From assembly GCA_036379455.1 (NCBI GenBank), contig DASVGQ010000010.1, positions 1 through 32,456 on the forward strand: a stretch of 32,456 bases of DNA, given 5' to 3'. A program made the translations under genes and the position numbers. Under the pieces are notes generated by a model. It ran no database searches and was not told the origin of the DNA. It saw only the letters and a list, made by a program, of their open reading frames with translations. The DNA is from SCRT01 sp036379455 (lineage in GTDB: Bacteria > Pseudomonadota > Gammaproteobacteria > Nevskiales > Nevskiaceae). Shown piece after piece: positions 1-6,230 of the stretch (the first letter of the stretch is position 1; each line of letters begins with the position of its first letter).

Positions 1-116
1 ATCGACCACGATCAGAATGAAACGCCGACTACGATCGGTTGAAACGTCGGCTACGTTCCTCTGAAACCCCGACTACGATCCCCTGAAATCACCGGCTACG
101 ATCGCGTGAAATACGC
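1..116. repeat. Tandem 22-bp repeats, probable IS21-family element end
   Basis: The pentamer TGAAA recurs at 18, 40, 62, 84 and 107, a spacing of 22, 22, 22 and 23 bp. Between copies lies a degenerate core like CCGACTACGATC. A partial unit (GACCACGATCAGAA) precedes the first full copy. Multiple short repeats at the termini are typical of IS21-family elements, where they bind the IstA transposase, and the TACGATC-rich core resembles ends I associate with that family. No istA or istB lies to the right, so the body of the element, if present, is left of the window. Positions 117-329 show no gene that I can support. The repeat is seen directly; the IS21 assignment is inference. Confidence 0.6.
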
Positions 117-329
117 ACTGAATGCGTGGCAGGCCGCTTACTCTAGAGCCGAATGCGACGGGAGCGGTAGCCGCCAGCTCGGCCTTGCGCGCACTGGAGC
201 GACGCTGGCAGGGCGAGGGGCCGGGCGCCGCATGCCGTGTGCATGCAGGTGTTCAGCACCGGTTCACCGCGGGCGCGCTGTAATCCGCGAGCCGCCCCTG
301 CGGTCGTCATCAGAAGGCTTCCATCCGTC

Positions 330-683
330 ATGTTTCCCGTTGCTGCGGCTTCGAGCTGCTGCGTCTACCAAGGCTTCCGGCAGGTGGGCTACGCCTCGTG
401 GTACGGGAAGAGATTCCAGGGCCGGGTGACGGCGAGCGGCAGACGTTTTGATGTGCAGGTCCCCACCGCGACGAGGCGGGATTCGCCGCTTCTCACGCGC
501 GTCAAGGCCACGAACCTGCGCAACGGGCAATCCGAAATCGTGCTGGTCACGGATCGCGCGACGCCACAGGCGCGGGGCATCATCGATGTCTCGTATCGCG
601 CGGCACGTGGCATCGGCATGCTGCAGAACGGGCGCGCCGTCGTGCGCGTCACGGTGCTGCCCTCCGCGACACGCGGCGGGTGA
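330..683 (+). CDS. Degenerate RlpA-like double-psi beta-barrel protein
   Basis: This 117-residue product resembles RlpA, the septal-ring peptidoglycan-binding lipoprotein, and is a diverged paralogue of the minus-strand gene at 1506-1961. Both share the ASWYG motif (here residues 22-26), a TASG turn (34-37), a V-x-N-L-x-x-G-x-S segment and the IID-SY motif (84-89). The conserved TAAH of catalytic RlpA is TATR here, so the His is lost, and NDRGP has decayed to TDRAT. The Asp remains. There is no SPOR domain. The N-terminus has two cysteines after a short hydrophobic run (SSCC, 8-11) but only a poor lipobox. The ATG at 330 follows AGAAGG at an overlong distance of about 12 nt; a GTG at 237 in the same frame is possible. 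It may be a decaying or specialised copy. Confidence 0.6.
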   Translation: MFPVAAASSCCVYQGFRQVGYASWYGKRFQGRVTASGRRFDVQVPTATRRDSPLLTRVKATNLRNGQSEIVLVTDRATPQARGIIDVSYRAARGIGMLQNGRAVVRVTVLPSATRGG

Positions 684-834
684 AGGATCCTTCCGGCTGC
701 GCTTGCTCCAAATGATCAGCAGGCTCCGTGGGGACGGCGCGGACCTTGGTGCACGCGGCTCCTCACGATTGCTGGTGCACGTATGAGGTCATATCGTGTT
801 CGGCGTCGACGGATTCTCTGCAGGAGCTCGATGC

Positions 835-1428
835 ATGGAGTCGTTGGTTGCGCTGAGCGAGGCCGATGGCCTGCGAATCCGGCTCGCCTACGCGACTTCG
901 CGCAACTGGATGGGGCGTGCCCTGTATGCGCCGTCCGCGCGCTGCGTGTTGCGGCCCGAGGCGGCCGCACGCGTGCGGCGTGCAGCTGCAGGAGCGCGTC
1001 GGGCGGGACTCGTCCTGGTCGTGTTCGACGCCTATCGCCCGGAGGCCGTGCAACGCGTGTTCTGGAATCGTCTGCCGGACGATCGCTACGTGGCGGATCC
1101 CGCGGTGGGGTCCAATCACACGCGCGGCGCCGCAGCTGACGTAGGGCTTGCGGGCGAGGACGGCCGTCTGCTCGACATGGGAACCGGTTTCGACGCGATG
1201 TGCGAGCAGTCCCACCATGACCGTCGGGATCTGTCCCAGGCGGTGGAGCGCAATCGCGATGTGCTGCTCGGCATCATGCTGCATGCGGGGTTGGTAGAGC
1301 TGCCCACCGAATGGTGGCACTACGAGCTTGCAGATGCGCGGAACTGGCCGCTGATCCCGGCGGATGCCGCGGTCCCGCTGGCAGTGACGGCGAACGGGTC
1401 GCGGCGGTCGGCGTCCGCGGCGGGCTGA
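835..1428 (+). CDS. ddpX: D-alanyl-D-alanine dipeptidase (VanX/DdpX, peptidase M15D)
   Basis: Zinc dipeptidase that cleaves D-Ala-D-Ala, a dipeptide used for peptidoglycan stems and released from them. The product is 197 residues, the usual DdpX/VanX size. Family signatures are clear: FDAYRP carries the active-site Arg, SNHTRGAAAD supplies the His and Asp zinc ligands in the order S-x-H-x(6)-D, and EWWHYEL gives the catalytic Glu and the third zinc ligand His. I chose the ATG at 835 because AGGAG stands 8 nt upstream (822-826); the in-frame GTG at 796 would add 13 residues without a good ribosome binding site. There is no signal peptide, so a cytoplasmic enzyme is expected. No vanH, vanA or vanRS genes are nearby, so a recycling or nutritional role is likelier than glycopeptide resistance. 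It lies between two RlpA-like genes. Confidence 0.9.
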   Translation: MESLVALSEADGLRIRLAYATSRNWMGRALYAPSARCVLRPEAAARVRRAAAGARRAGLVLVVFDAYRPEAVQRVFWNRLPDDRYVADPAVGSNHTRGAAADVGLAGEDGRLLDMGTGFDAMCEQSHHDRRDLSQAVERNRDVLLGIMLHAGLVELPTEWWHYELADARNWPLIPADAAVPLAVTANGSRRSASAAG

Positions 1429-1462
1429 TTCGACGCGCGTCGCTCGCGCGGCGCAACGACGT

Positions 1463-1502
1463 GGCCGCGGCTTCAGAGGCCGCGTCGAGACGCGGAGCGG
1501 CC
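1463..1502. terminator. Nested inverted repeats between convergent genes
   Basis: GGCCGC (1463-1468) pairs with GCGGCC (1497-1502), and inside it CCGCGTC-GA-GACGCGG (1480-1495) forms a second perfect hairpin. The position in the 77-bp gap between the convergent dipeptidase and rlpA-like genes suits a bidirectional transcription stop, but no T-run follows on either strand. Confidence 0.25.
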
Positions 1503-1505
1503 AAG

Positions 1506-1961
1506 TCATCCGGGAACGCTCAGGACCGTCACGCGCACGCGTGCAACGCCGCGCTGGACCATGCCGATCGCCTGAGCCGCGGCGTAGGAGAGGTCGATGA
1601 TGCGCCCTGCCGCGTTCGGTCCGCGGTCGTTGATGAGGACGACGACCGATCGGCCATCATCCAGATTGGTGACACGGGCGCGGCTCATCAGTGGAAGGGT
1701 CATGCTCGCCGCCGTCAGCTTGTACATGTCATAAGGTTGGCCGCTGGCCGTCAGACGGCCCTGGCGCTGGGCGCCGTACCAGGAGGCTTCTCCAGTCTGT
1801 TCAAATCCGGCGGAAATGCCGCTCGGTGCCGGCGCCCGCGTTCGCAAGGCGCTGCAGCCGCCAAGCAGCATCACGGCGCCCATCAAGACAATCGTGGTGC
1901 GCCGGCGAACGCGAACGGGGCGCGCGATACGGTTCCACGTGCACGCGATGGATTCCGTCAT
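1506..1961 (-). CDS. rlpA: RlpA-like lipoprotein, short form without SPOR domain
   Basis: A 151-residue outer-membrane lipoprotein of the RlpA family, whose members act on or bind peptidoglycan at the division site. A basic stretch (VRVRRR) is followed by a hydrophobic segment and the lipobox LLGGC, with the lipidated Cys at residue 36. The double-psi barrel shows GEASWYG, LTASGQPYDMYKLTAA, RVTNLDDGRSVVV, INDRGP and RIIDLSYAAAQAIG. The His that follows TAA in catalytic RlpA (lytic transglycosylase in Pseudomonas aeruginosa) is Ser here, while the Asp of NDRGP is kept, so enzymatic activity is doubtful. The C-terminal SPOR domain of long RlpA proteins is absent. The ATG at 1961 has GGGAG 8 nt upstream; a TTG directly before it is the alternative. 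A strong minus-strand promoter and terminator lie upstream at 2200-2346. Confidence 0.8.
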   Translation of the reverse strand: MTESIACTWNRIARPVRVRRRTTIVLMGAVMLLGGCSALRTRAPAPSGISAGFEQTGEASWYGAQRQGRLTASGQPYDMYKLTAASMTLPLMSRARVTNLDDGRSVVVLINDRGPNAAGRIIDLSYAAAQAIGMVQRGVARVRVTVLSVPG

Positions 1962-2199
1962 CAATGGCGCTCCCTTTTTTCATGGTTCGAGAGTGGCACG
2001 CGTTGCGCGGGTGCCAAGTGCGGCGCCCATCTTGCCTCGTTATCGCCGATGGCCGTGCGCCTGCCGCCCGGTGAACGTGCACTCGGGGCGGGGGTTGCGC
2101 GCGCCGTGGGTGGCGGGACAGCCTCCGGTGGAGGAGAGGCTGGTACCGTCTGGAAGTCCCGGACGGTGCGAGCCTGAAGTCGCGCTGCTTTCTTCGGGC

Positions 2200-2227
2200 A
2201 AAAGAAAACCCCTCCTTGCGGAGGGGT
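2200..2227 (-). terminator. Intrinsic terminator of the candidate small RNA
   Basis: On the minus strand, ACCCCTCC, the loop GCAA and GGAGGGGT form an uninterrupted 8-bp stem (2208-2227) capped by a GNRA-type tetraloop. TTTCTTTT follows directly (2207 down to 2200). This is a complete rho-independent terminator in that orientation. On the plus strand the stem is followed by CAAGCG, so it is not a terminator there. Confidence 0.85.
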
Positions 2228-2310
2228 CAAGCGTCGAAAGGCATGATGCCTTTCTGGAGGAGACCTGCGAAGCGATGGGGCAGCGGTTCGTCGCGCCGGC
2301 ACCAACTTCT
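2200..2310 (-). ncRNA. Candidate small RNA of about 110 nt (unknown family)
   Basis: This interval is bounded by a near-consensus promoter and an intrinsic terminator on the same strand, and no protein-coding signature is visible between them. From the expected start near 2310 the transcript would have an unstructured 5' part with a CU-rich CTCCTCC stretch, which could pair with Shine-Dalgarno sequences. A perfect 9+1+9 inverted repeat follows (2236-2254, GAAAGGCAT and its complement), then the terminator hairpin. A five-codon frame (MPFDA) lies just before the terminator behind AAAGG; it could be chance or a leader peptide. The alternative is an attenuated leader of the rlpA-like gene, whose ATG lies 239 nt beyond the terminator. 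I recognise no known RNA family such as 6S, SRP or tmRNA. Confidence 0.6.
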
Positions 2311-2317
2311 GCATTGC

Positions 2318-2346
2318 AATATAGACATCCGATCGCCTCGTGTCAA
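2318..2346 (-). promoter_or_regulatory. Near-consensus sigma70 promoter of the candidate sRNA
   Basis: On the minus strand the -35 is TTGACA (2341-2346, six of six matches). A spacer of exactly 17 nt follows (2324-2340), then the -10 TATATT (2318-2323, five of six). The predicted start is at about 2310-2312. Such a close match is rare in a genome this GC-rich and suggests strong expression. Confidence 0.75.
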
Positions 2347-2641
2347 ACGCGGATTGCGCAGCTCCGCATGGCGTGAATGCAACGCAGAAAAGCACGCGCT
2401 CATGCGGTCCCGGCGTAAGCATCCGACGATGCGGAATTCGCCCTCTCGCGTCGGCCATCATTGTGGCCAGCGTCACGCCGTCCGACCGTTTGTCCGCGGC
2501 CATCCTCTTTGCGCCCGCCGACGCGCTTCAGGTCGTCGATGCCGGTTTACGTTGCCGGCGGTGGCGGCGGGTCGCGCGGCAGTGGGAGCGGCCGGCTTCT
2601 GCGCGAACGGCAGGAAAGATCCTCCGGCGCGGGTGACATCG

Positions 2642-2681
2642 CCGTCCGACGGGCGGATAAGCCCGGTCAACCGTCCGACGG
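2642..2681. repeat. Two identical 11-bp palindromes upstream of pilin-like gene
   Basis: CCGTC-C-GACGG occurs at 2642-2652 and again at 2671-2681, within 13-bp direct repeats (CCGTCCGACGGGC). The centres are 29 bp apart, close to three helical turns, and the second copy ends 60 bp before the ATG at 2742. They may be operator sites or small RNA hairpins. In GC-rich DNA such palindromes also arise by chance. Confidence 0.35.
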
Positions 2682-2741
2682 GCCGGGAGGCGCGGCTCCT
2701 GACTTACAACAGCAGGGAGCCGCAGAAGGGGGGGCCGCCGG

Positions 2742-3170
2742 ATGAGCTGGCAGAAGGCTTGGTCGTGGATCAGAGCGACGCACAACCGCGCCGATCTGGG
2801 AGTCACGCTCGCAGAGGTCGCGGTGGGGACCGTGGCGGCTGTGGCGCTGCTTGCGGTGGCGGCACCCATGCTCGTGAACACGGTGGCGGGGTGGCGCCTT
2901 GAGCGCAGCGTGAGCACGCTCTCGCACAGCCTCGCCGCGGCGAGTCACCGGCATGCGAATAGCACGGCCCCGTTGACGCGCTCCGAGAATTTCTCAGCAC
3001 GCGGCCACGACAAGGCGCGCGATGAAGGCAATGCCGACGCGGCCGAGGGCGTAGGTGTGCCGCCGGCGTTCGCGCCGGATGCTGCGCGGGACGACGCGAG
3101 CACGCACCACGTCGTTGAGCGCGTTGCCCAGGCGCCGCCGCAGGACGGCCATCGCCTGCTTGTGCCCTGA
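2742..3170 (+). pseudogene. Truncated type IV prepilin-like (FimT/GspH-like) gene
   Basis: The first ~75 residues look like a prepilin. A leader ends in Gly20, with predicted cleavage before VTLAE, which puts Glu at mature position 5. A hydrophobic helix follows (residues 27-48) with Pro at mature position 22. The segment WRLERSVSTLSHSLAAASHRHA then resembles the L-R-S-A...L...AR pattern of FimT and GspH minor pseudopilins. After about residue 78 (nucleotide ~2975) the similarity ends, and the rest is a polar tail antisense to a different reading frame. The normal beta-sheet domain is missing. The start is supported by a G-rich AAGGGGGGG about 8 nt before the ATG. No other pilus or secretion genes are nearby. 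It is probably a remnant cut by a rearrangement; the frame itself stays open to 3170. Confidence 0.5.
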
Positions 3171-3236
3171 CGGCGCCACGCCGTTGCTGACGTGCGCGGC
3201 TCGGTCTCTGAGCGCAGGCAGCGCGTAGCGCCGCGT
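2994..3236 (-). mobile_element. Possible IS110-type transposase C-terminal remnant
   Basis: A minus-strand frame open from the stop at 3237 to 2994 contains SGHKQAMAVLRRRLGNALND. This loosely fits the H-x-Q-A-L-x-x-L-x-x-R-L-x-G-x-L pattern near the C-terminus of IS110-family transposases. No catalytic DEDD or serine domain is present and no start is supported. It faces the point where the pilin-like gene loses similarity, which would fit an insertion remnant. The assignment is weak. Confidence 0.22.
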
Positions 3237-3399
3237 TCAGCGGAACGCGAGGCCTCCAGGCGGGGCGGATCGCCGACCGTCGTATGGCGTGTATGTCGCG
3301 TTCGTGGGAACGGCGCAATACCGGTTGACCGATGGCGGCGCACGCGATGGCGCGCCGAGCGTTGGCGCCCAGGGGAAAGGGAACGGAGCAGCCGGCAGC

Positions 3400-3428
3400 T
3401 TCCGGCGCGCCGAGCGCGACGCTATAGT
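3400..3428 (+). promoter_or_regulatory. Promoter of the thiamine operon
   Basis: A -10 TATAGT at 3423-3428 is preceded, after a 17-nt spacer, by a weak -35 TTCCGG (3400-3405). The expected start near 3435 falls just before the first riboswitch bases. The -10 is good; the -35 matches poorly. Confidence 0.5.
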
Positions 3429-3437
3429 CGGTGAACA

Positions 3438-3516
3438 GACGCGGGGTGCCTGCGGGTGCGCAGGCTGAGACCAGACCCGTCGAACCTGACCTAGTTCGCA
3501 CTAGCGGAGGGACGTC
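3438..3516 (+). promoter_or_regulatory. TPP riboswitch (THI element)
   Basis: This is the thiamine pyrophosphate aptamer. Conserved blocks appear in order: GGGGTGC (3443-3449), the P3 stem CCTGCG/CGCAGG, the CTGAGA box (3465-3470), ACCC (3474-3478), GAACCTGA (3482-3489), the CTAG/CTAG P5 stem and the closing AGCGGAGGGA. An outer stem of GAC (3438-3440) with GTC closes it. The ribosome binding site of thiM, GGAGG at 3506-3510, is inside the 3' part of the aptamer, 10 nt before the ATG at 3521. Ligand binding would therefore mask it directly, meaning control at translation. I see no separate terminator hairpin between aptamer and gene. Confidence 0.93.
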
Positions 3517-3520
3517 GTCC

Positions 3521-4351
3521 ATGACCGCAGCTTTGCAGCCGATCAACGCGCCGCGACTCGCGACCACGTTCGAGGCCTTCCGCCGTCGCTCGCCGCTGGT
3601 GCAATGCCTGACCAACACGGTGGTCGCGAATTTCACGGCGAACGTCCTGTGCGCCCTTGGCGCGAGCCCGGCCATGGTGGACAACCCGCGGGAGGCGGGT
3701 GGCTTCGCGCGGATCGCGGACGGCGTGCTGGTCAACCTCGGGACACCTCAGGCGGATACCGCGGAGGCCATGGCCCTGGTCATTGCCGGGGCACGCGCCG
3801 CGGGGAAGCCGTGGGTGCTTGATCCGGTCGCGGTCGGCCCGCTGGCGTGGCGCACGAGCCTGGCACAGGGCTTCGTGGTGCGCGGGCCGGCGATCGTGCG
3901 CGGCAACGCCTCGGAGATCATGGCGTTGGCTGGAGGCAGCGGGGGGCGGGGCGTGGAGGCCACCGCGCCGGCGGAACGAGCGCTGGACGCCGCCGTTTCC
4001 CTGGCACGCGCGCAGGCGACGGCGGTGGCCGTGAGCGGGGCCGTGGACCATCTCACGGACGGCCGGCGCGTCGTACGCCTGTCGAATGGCCATGCGTGGC
4101 TCACGCGCGTCATCGGAACAGGCTGCGCGCTCGGCGCCATGATGGCGGGCTTTGCGGCGGTGACGGACGACGACGCCCTGCTGGCGGCCGCGTGCGCGAC
4201 CGCGGTGCTGACGGTGGCCGCCGACCGGGCCGTCGCCCGCTCTGGTGGCCCGGGCAGCTTTGCCGTTGCGTTGATCGACGAGCTGGCGGCCATGACTCCG
4301 GAAGCGCTCGCCGCGGGCGTACGCATCGCGAGCGAGGAACTGCCGCCTTGA
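3521..4351 (+). CDS. thiM: Hydroxyethylthiazole kinase ThiM
   Basis: Phosphorylates 4-methyl-5-(2-hydroxyethyl)thiazole with ATP, the thiazole salvage step of thiamine synthesis. The 276-residue product has the family's NTVVANFTANVLCALGASPAMV segment near residues 32-53, the substrate pocket region VLDPVAVG (99-106), GNASEI (129-133) and the anion-hole motif GTGCALG with Cys202. It is a soluble ribokinase-like fold and normally a trimer. It is the first gene of a three-gene operon directly behind the TPP riboswitch, so expression should fall when thiamine pyrophosphate is plentiful. Its stop overlaps the TTG start of thiE. Confidence 0.96.
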   Translation: MTAALQPINAPRLATTFEAFRRRSPLVQCLTNTVVANFTANVLCALGASPAMVDNPREAGGFARIADGVLVNLGTPQADTAEAMALVIAGARAAGKPWVLDPVAVGPLAWRTSLAQGFVVRGPAIVRGNASEIMALAGGSGGRGVEATAPAERALDAAVSLARAQATAVAVSGAVDHLTDGRRVVRLSNGHAWLTRVIGTGCALGAMMAGFAAVTDDDALLAAACATAVLTVAADRAVARSGGPGSFAVALIDELAAMTPEALAAGVRIASEELPP

Positions 4352-5004
4352 GTGCGCTGCGTCGACCTGCGCCGGACCTGCGGCTGTACCTCGTGACAGA
4401 CAGCCGCCTGTGCGGCCAGCAGGGAGTGGTCGCGACGGCGGCCGAGGCGGCCGCCGCGGGCGTGACGGCGGCGCAGCTGCGCGACAAGCGTTGCACCGAT
4501 GCGGACTTCGTGACGCTCGGCCGGGCGCTTTGCACCGCATTGCGTGGAAGCGGCGTGCCGCTGTTCGTGGACGACCGCGTCTCGCTCGTCAAGGCGATCG
4601 GTGCGGCCGGCGCGCACGTCGGGCAGGACGACATGGACGTGGCGACGGCGCGGCAGGTTCTCGGGCCGGAGCTCTGGCTCGGCCTGTCGGCGCAGACGCC
4701 GGCGCAGGTGGCGGCGGCCGACTCCCTGCCGCCGGGCACGGTCGACTATCTGGGCATCGGCCCGATCTGGCCCCAGGCGACGAAAGCGGACGCGGCGCTT
4801 CCCTGCGGCGTGGAGGGATTCCGCGAGATGGCGCGGGCCACCGCGCTTCCGTGCGTGGCGATCGGCGGCATTGGCGCGCTGCGCGTTGCGCAGCTGCGGC
4901 GAGCAGGCGCGGCGGGCGTGGCGGTGGTCAGCGCGATCTGCGGACAGCCGGACGTTGCGTCCGCGGTCCGCGGCCTGCGGCGCGCCTGGGAGGATGCGGC
5001 ATGA
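4348..5004 (+). CDS. thiE: Thiamine phosphate synthase ThiE
   Basis: Joins hydroxymethylpyrimidine pyrophosphate and thiazole phosphate to make thiamine monophosphate. The 218-residue TIM barrel shows YLVTD (14-18), QLRDK (43-47), FVDDR (73-77), VGQDDM (91-96), the pyrophosphate-binding GPIWPQATKAD segment (138-148) and AIGGI (171-175). The start is TTG at 4348, in TTGA overlap with the thiM stop; GAGGA at 4334-4338 is 9 nt upstream, and no ATG or GTG in frame would keep the first beta strand. The gene overlaps thiD by ATGA. The three enzymes together turn salvaged pyrimidine and thiazole moieties into thiamine phosphate, and ThiL at 24675 completes the cofactor. Confidence 0.95.
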   Translation: MSALRRPAPDLRLYLVTDSRLCGQQGVVATAAEAAAAGVTAAQLRDKRCTDADFVTLGRALCTALRGSGVPLFVDDRVSLVKAIGAAGAHVGQDDMDVATARQVLGPELWLGLSAQTPAQVAAADSLPPGTVDYLGIGPIWPQATKADAALPCGVEGFREMARATALPCVAIGGIGALRVAQLRRAGAAGVAVVSAICGQPDVASAVRGLRRAWEDAA

Positions 5005-5834
5005 AGCAGATTCCCGTGGCGCTGTCTATTGCCGGCAGCGATCCGGTAGGCGGCGCGGGCATCCAGGCGGATCTGAAGACCTTCTCCGCGCTCGGCGCCT
5101 ACGGCGCGACGGTGATCACCGCGGTCGTGGCGGAGAACACGGTCGGCGTGCAGGGCGTGCTGCAGATCCCGGCGGCGTTCGTCGTCGAGCAGTGGCGCTC
5201 GGTCGTGTCGGACATCCGCGTTGACGCGATCAAGATCGGCATGCTCGCCAATGCGGAGATCATCGAAGCCGTGGGCCGCTGCCTCGACGAGCAGCGCTGT
5301 TCCTGCGTGGTGCTGGACCCGGTGATGGTCGCGACCAGCGGCGACCGGCTGCTCGACGCGGACGCGATCGATGCAATGCGGCGCCTGATTCCGAAGGCCA
5401 GCCTGATCACGCCGAATCTCGCCGAAGCGGCGGTGCTCCTCGACACGTCTCCCGCGCGAACCGTCGAGGACATGGAAGTGCAGGCGCGGGCGCTGGTCGC
5501 CTCCGGCGCGCAGCGCGCGCTGCTCAAGGGTGGGCACCTGGAGGGCCACGCCGACAGCGTCGATGTGCTGGCCTGCGAGGATCATCTGGAGCGCATCTCC
5601 GCGCCCTTCGTGCACACGAAGAACACGCACGGTACGGGTTGCACGCTGTCGTCGGCGATCGCCGCTCTGCGGCCGCAGGCCACGTCGTGGCCAGCAGCCG
5701 TCGCGGAGGCGAAGCGCTGGCTGTCGGGCGCGCTGGCGGCAGCAGACTGTCTGCAGGTCGGCCACGGACACGGGCCCGTACACCACTTCTACGCCGCAGG
5801 TGGGCGCTGGGGCCGGCCTGCATCGGAAAGATGA
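5001..5834 (+). CDS. thiD: Hydroxymethylpyrimidine/phosphomethylpyrimidine kinase ThiD
   Basis: Phosphorylates hydroxymethylpyrimidine twice to give HMP-pyrophosphate for ThiE. It has 277 residues, a normal length. The N-terminus carries SIAGSDPVGGAGIQADLKT (9-27), and the mid-protein has VLDPVMVATSGDRLL and ITPNLAEAA. The catalytic anion hole is NTHGTGCTLSSAIAA with Cys214. The ATG overlaps the thiE stop (ATGA), implying translational coupling. It is the last gene of the riboswitch-controlled operon. The C-terminal ~20 residues beyond HHFY are loosely conserved. Confidence 0.96.
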   Translation: MKQIPVALSIAGSDPVGGAGIQADLKTFSALGAYGATVITAVVAENTVGVQGVLQIPAAFVVEQWRSVVSDIRVDAIKIGMLANAEIIEAVGRCLDEQRCSCVVLDPVMVATSGDRLLDADAIDAMRRLIPKASLITPNLAEAAVLLDTSPARTVEDMEVQARALVASGAQRALLKGGHLEGHADSVDVLACEDHLERISAPFVHTKNTHGTGCTLSSAIAALRPQATSWPAAVAEAKRWLSGALAAADCLQVGHGHGPVHHFYAAGGRWGRPASER

Positions 5835-6230
5835 GGGTCCGCACCGGGACCGGTGACGGCGCAGCTGCTCGCCTTGCGTGCTGGTTAGTCCATCTCGGCA
5901 ACGCGCGTGCGGTGGCTGTCATCCGCGGCGGGATCAAGTCCTGCCCGGCGACCACCTGGGCTGCGGCAACGTTGGATGGCGCCACGTGGCGTTTTGCGCC
6001 GCGAGACGCGCCCGGCCGTCGTCACGCGGCACGGATGTTGCAGCACGCTGGAGGCTCGGTGCAGCGATGATCGGTTTCTGCTGGGAGGGGCGGCGCGCGC
6101 CGGCTGCCGGGATTTCTCCTCGCGGCGTGTCGTTGCCTTGTTCCGGGCGACGGCCTGCATCCTGTATCGCCACTGTGTGCGAGTGCACAATGTCGGCATG
6201 ATCGTGTCCTGATGGATGGAGTGGTGGGCA
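5835..6230. other. 396-bp intergenic stretch before rseP
   Basis: No gene, RNA or clear terminator is supported between thiD and rseP. Open frames on both strands have no family motifs. A promoter for rseP should lie here, but I see only weak matches, for example TTGTTC near 6140 without a well-spaced -10. Confidence 0.4.

Larger units (their letters stand above)
1962..2741. other. 780-bp gene-poor stretch with a candidate sRNA
   Basis: I see no protein gene that I can support here. The recognisable contents are the minus-strand candidate small RNA with its promoter and terminator (2200-2346) and two short palindromes (2642-2681) ahead of the pilin-like gene. Open frames in this stretch have no family motifs and read like GC-driven chance frames. 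Confidence 0.5.

Noticed and set aside
1..116. CRISPR array at the left edge
   Set aside because: The period is only 22-23 bp, the units are degenerate along their whole length and there are no unique spacers between them.
2580..2741. Cyclic di-GMP riboswitch ahead of the pilin-like gene
   Set aside because: The context was suggestive, but the conserved GEMM-I blocks (such as GACGCAAAGCC and GGGUUACC) are absent.
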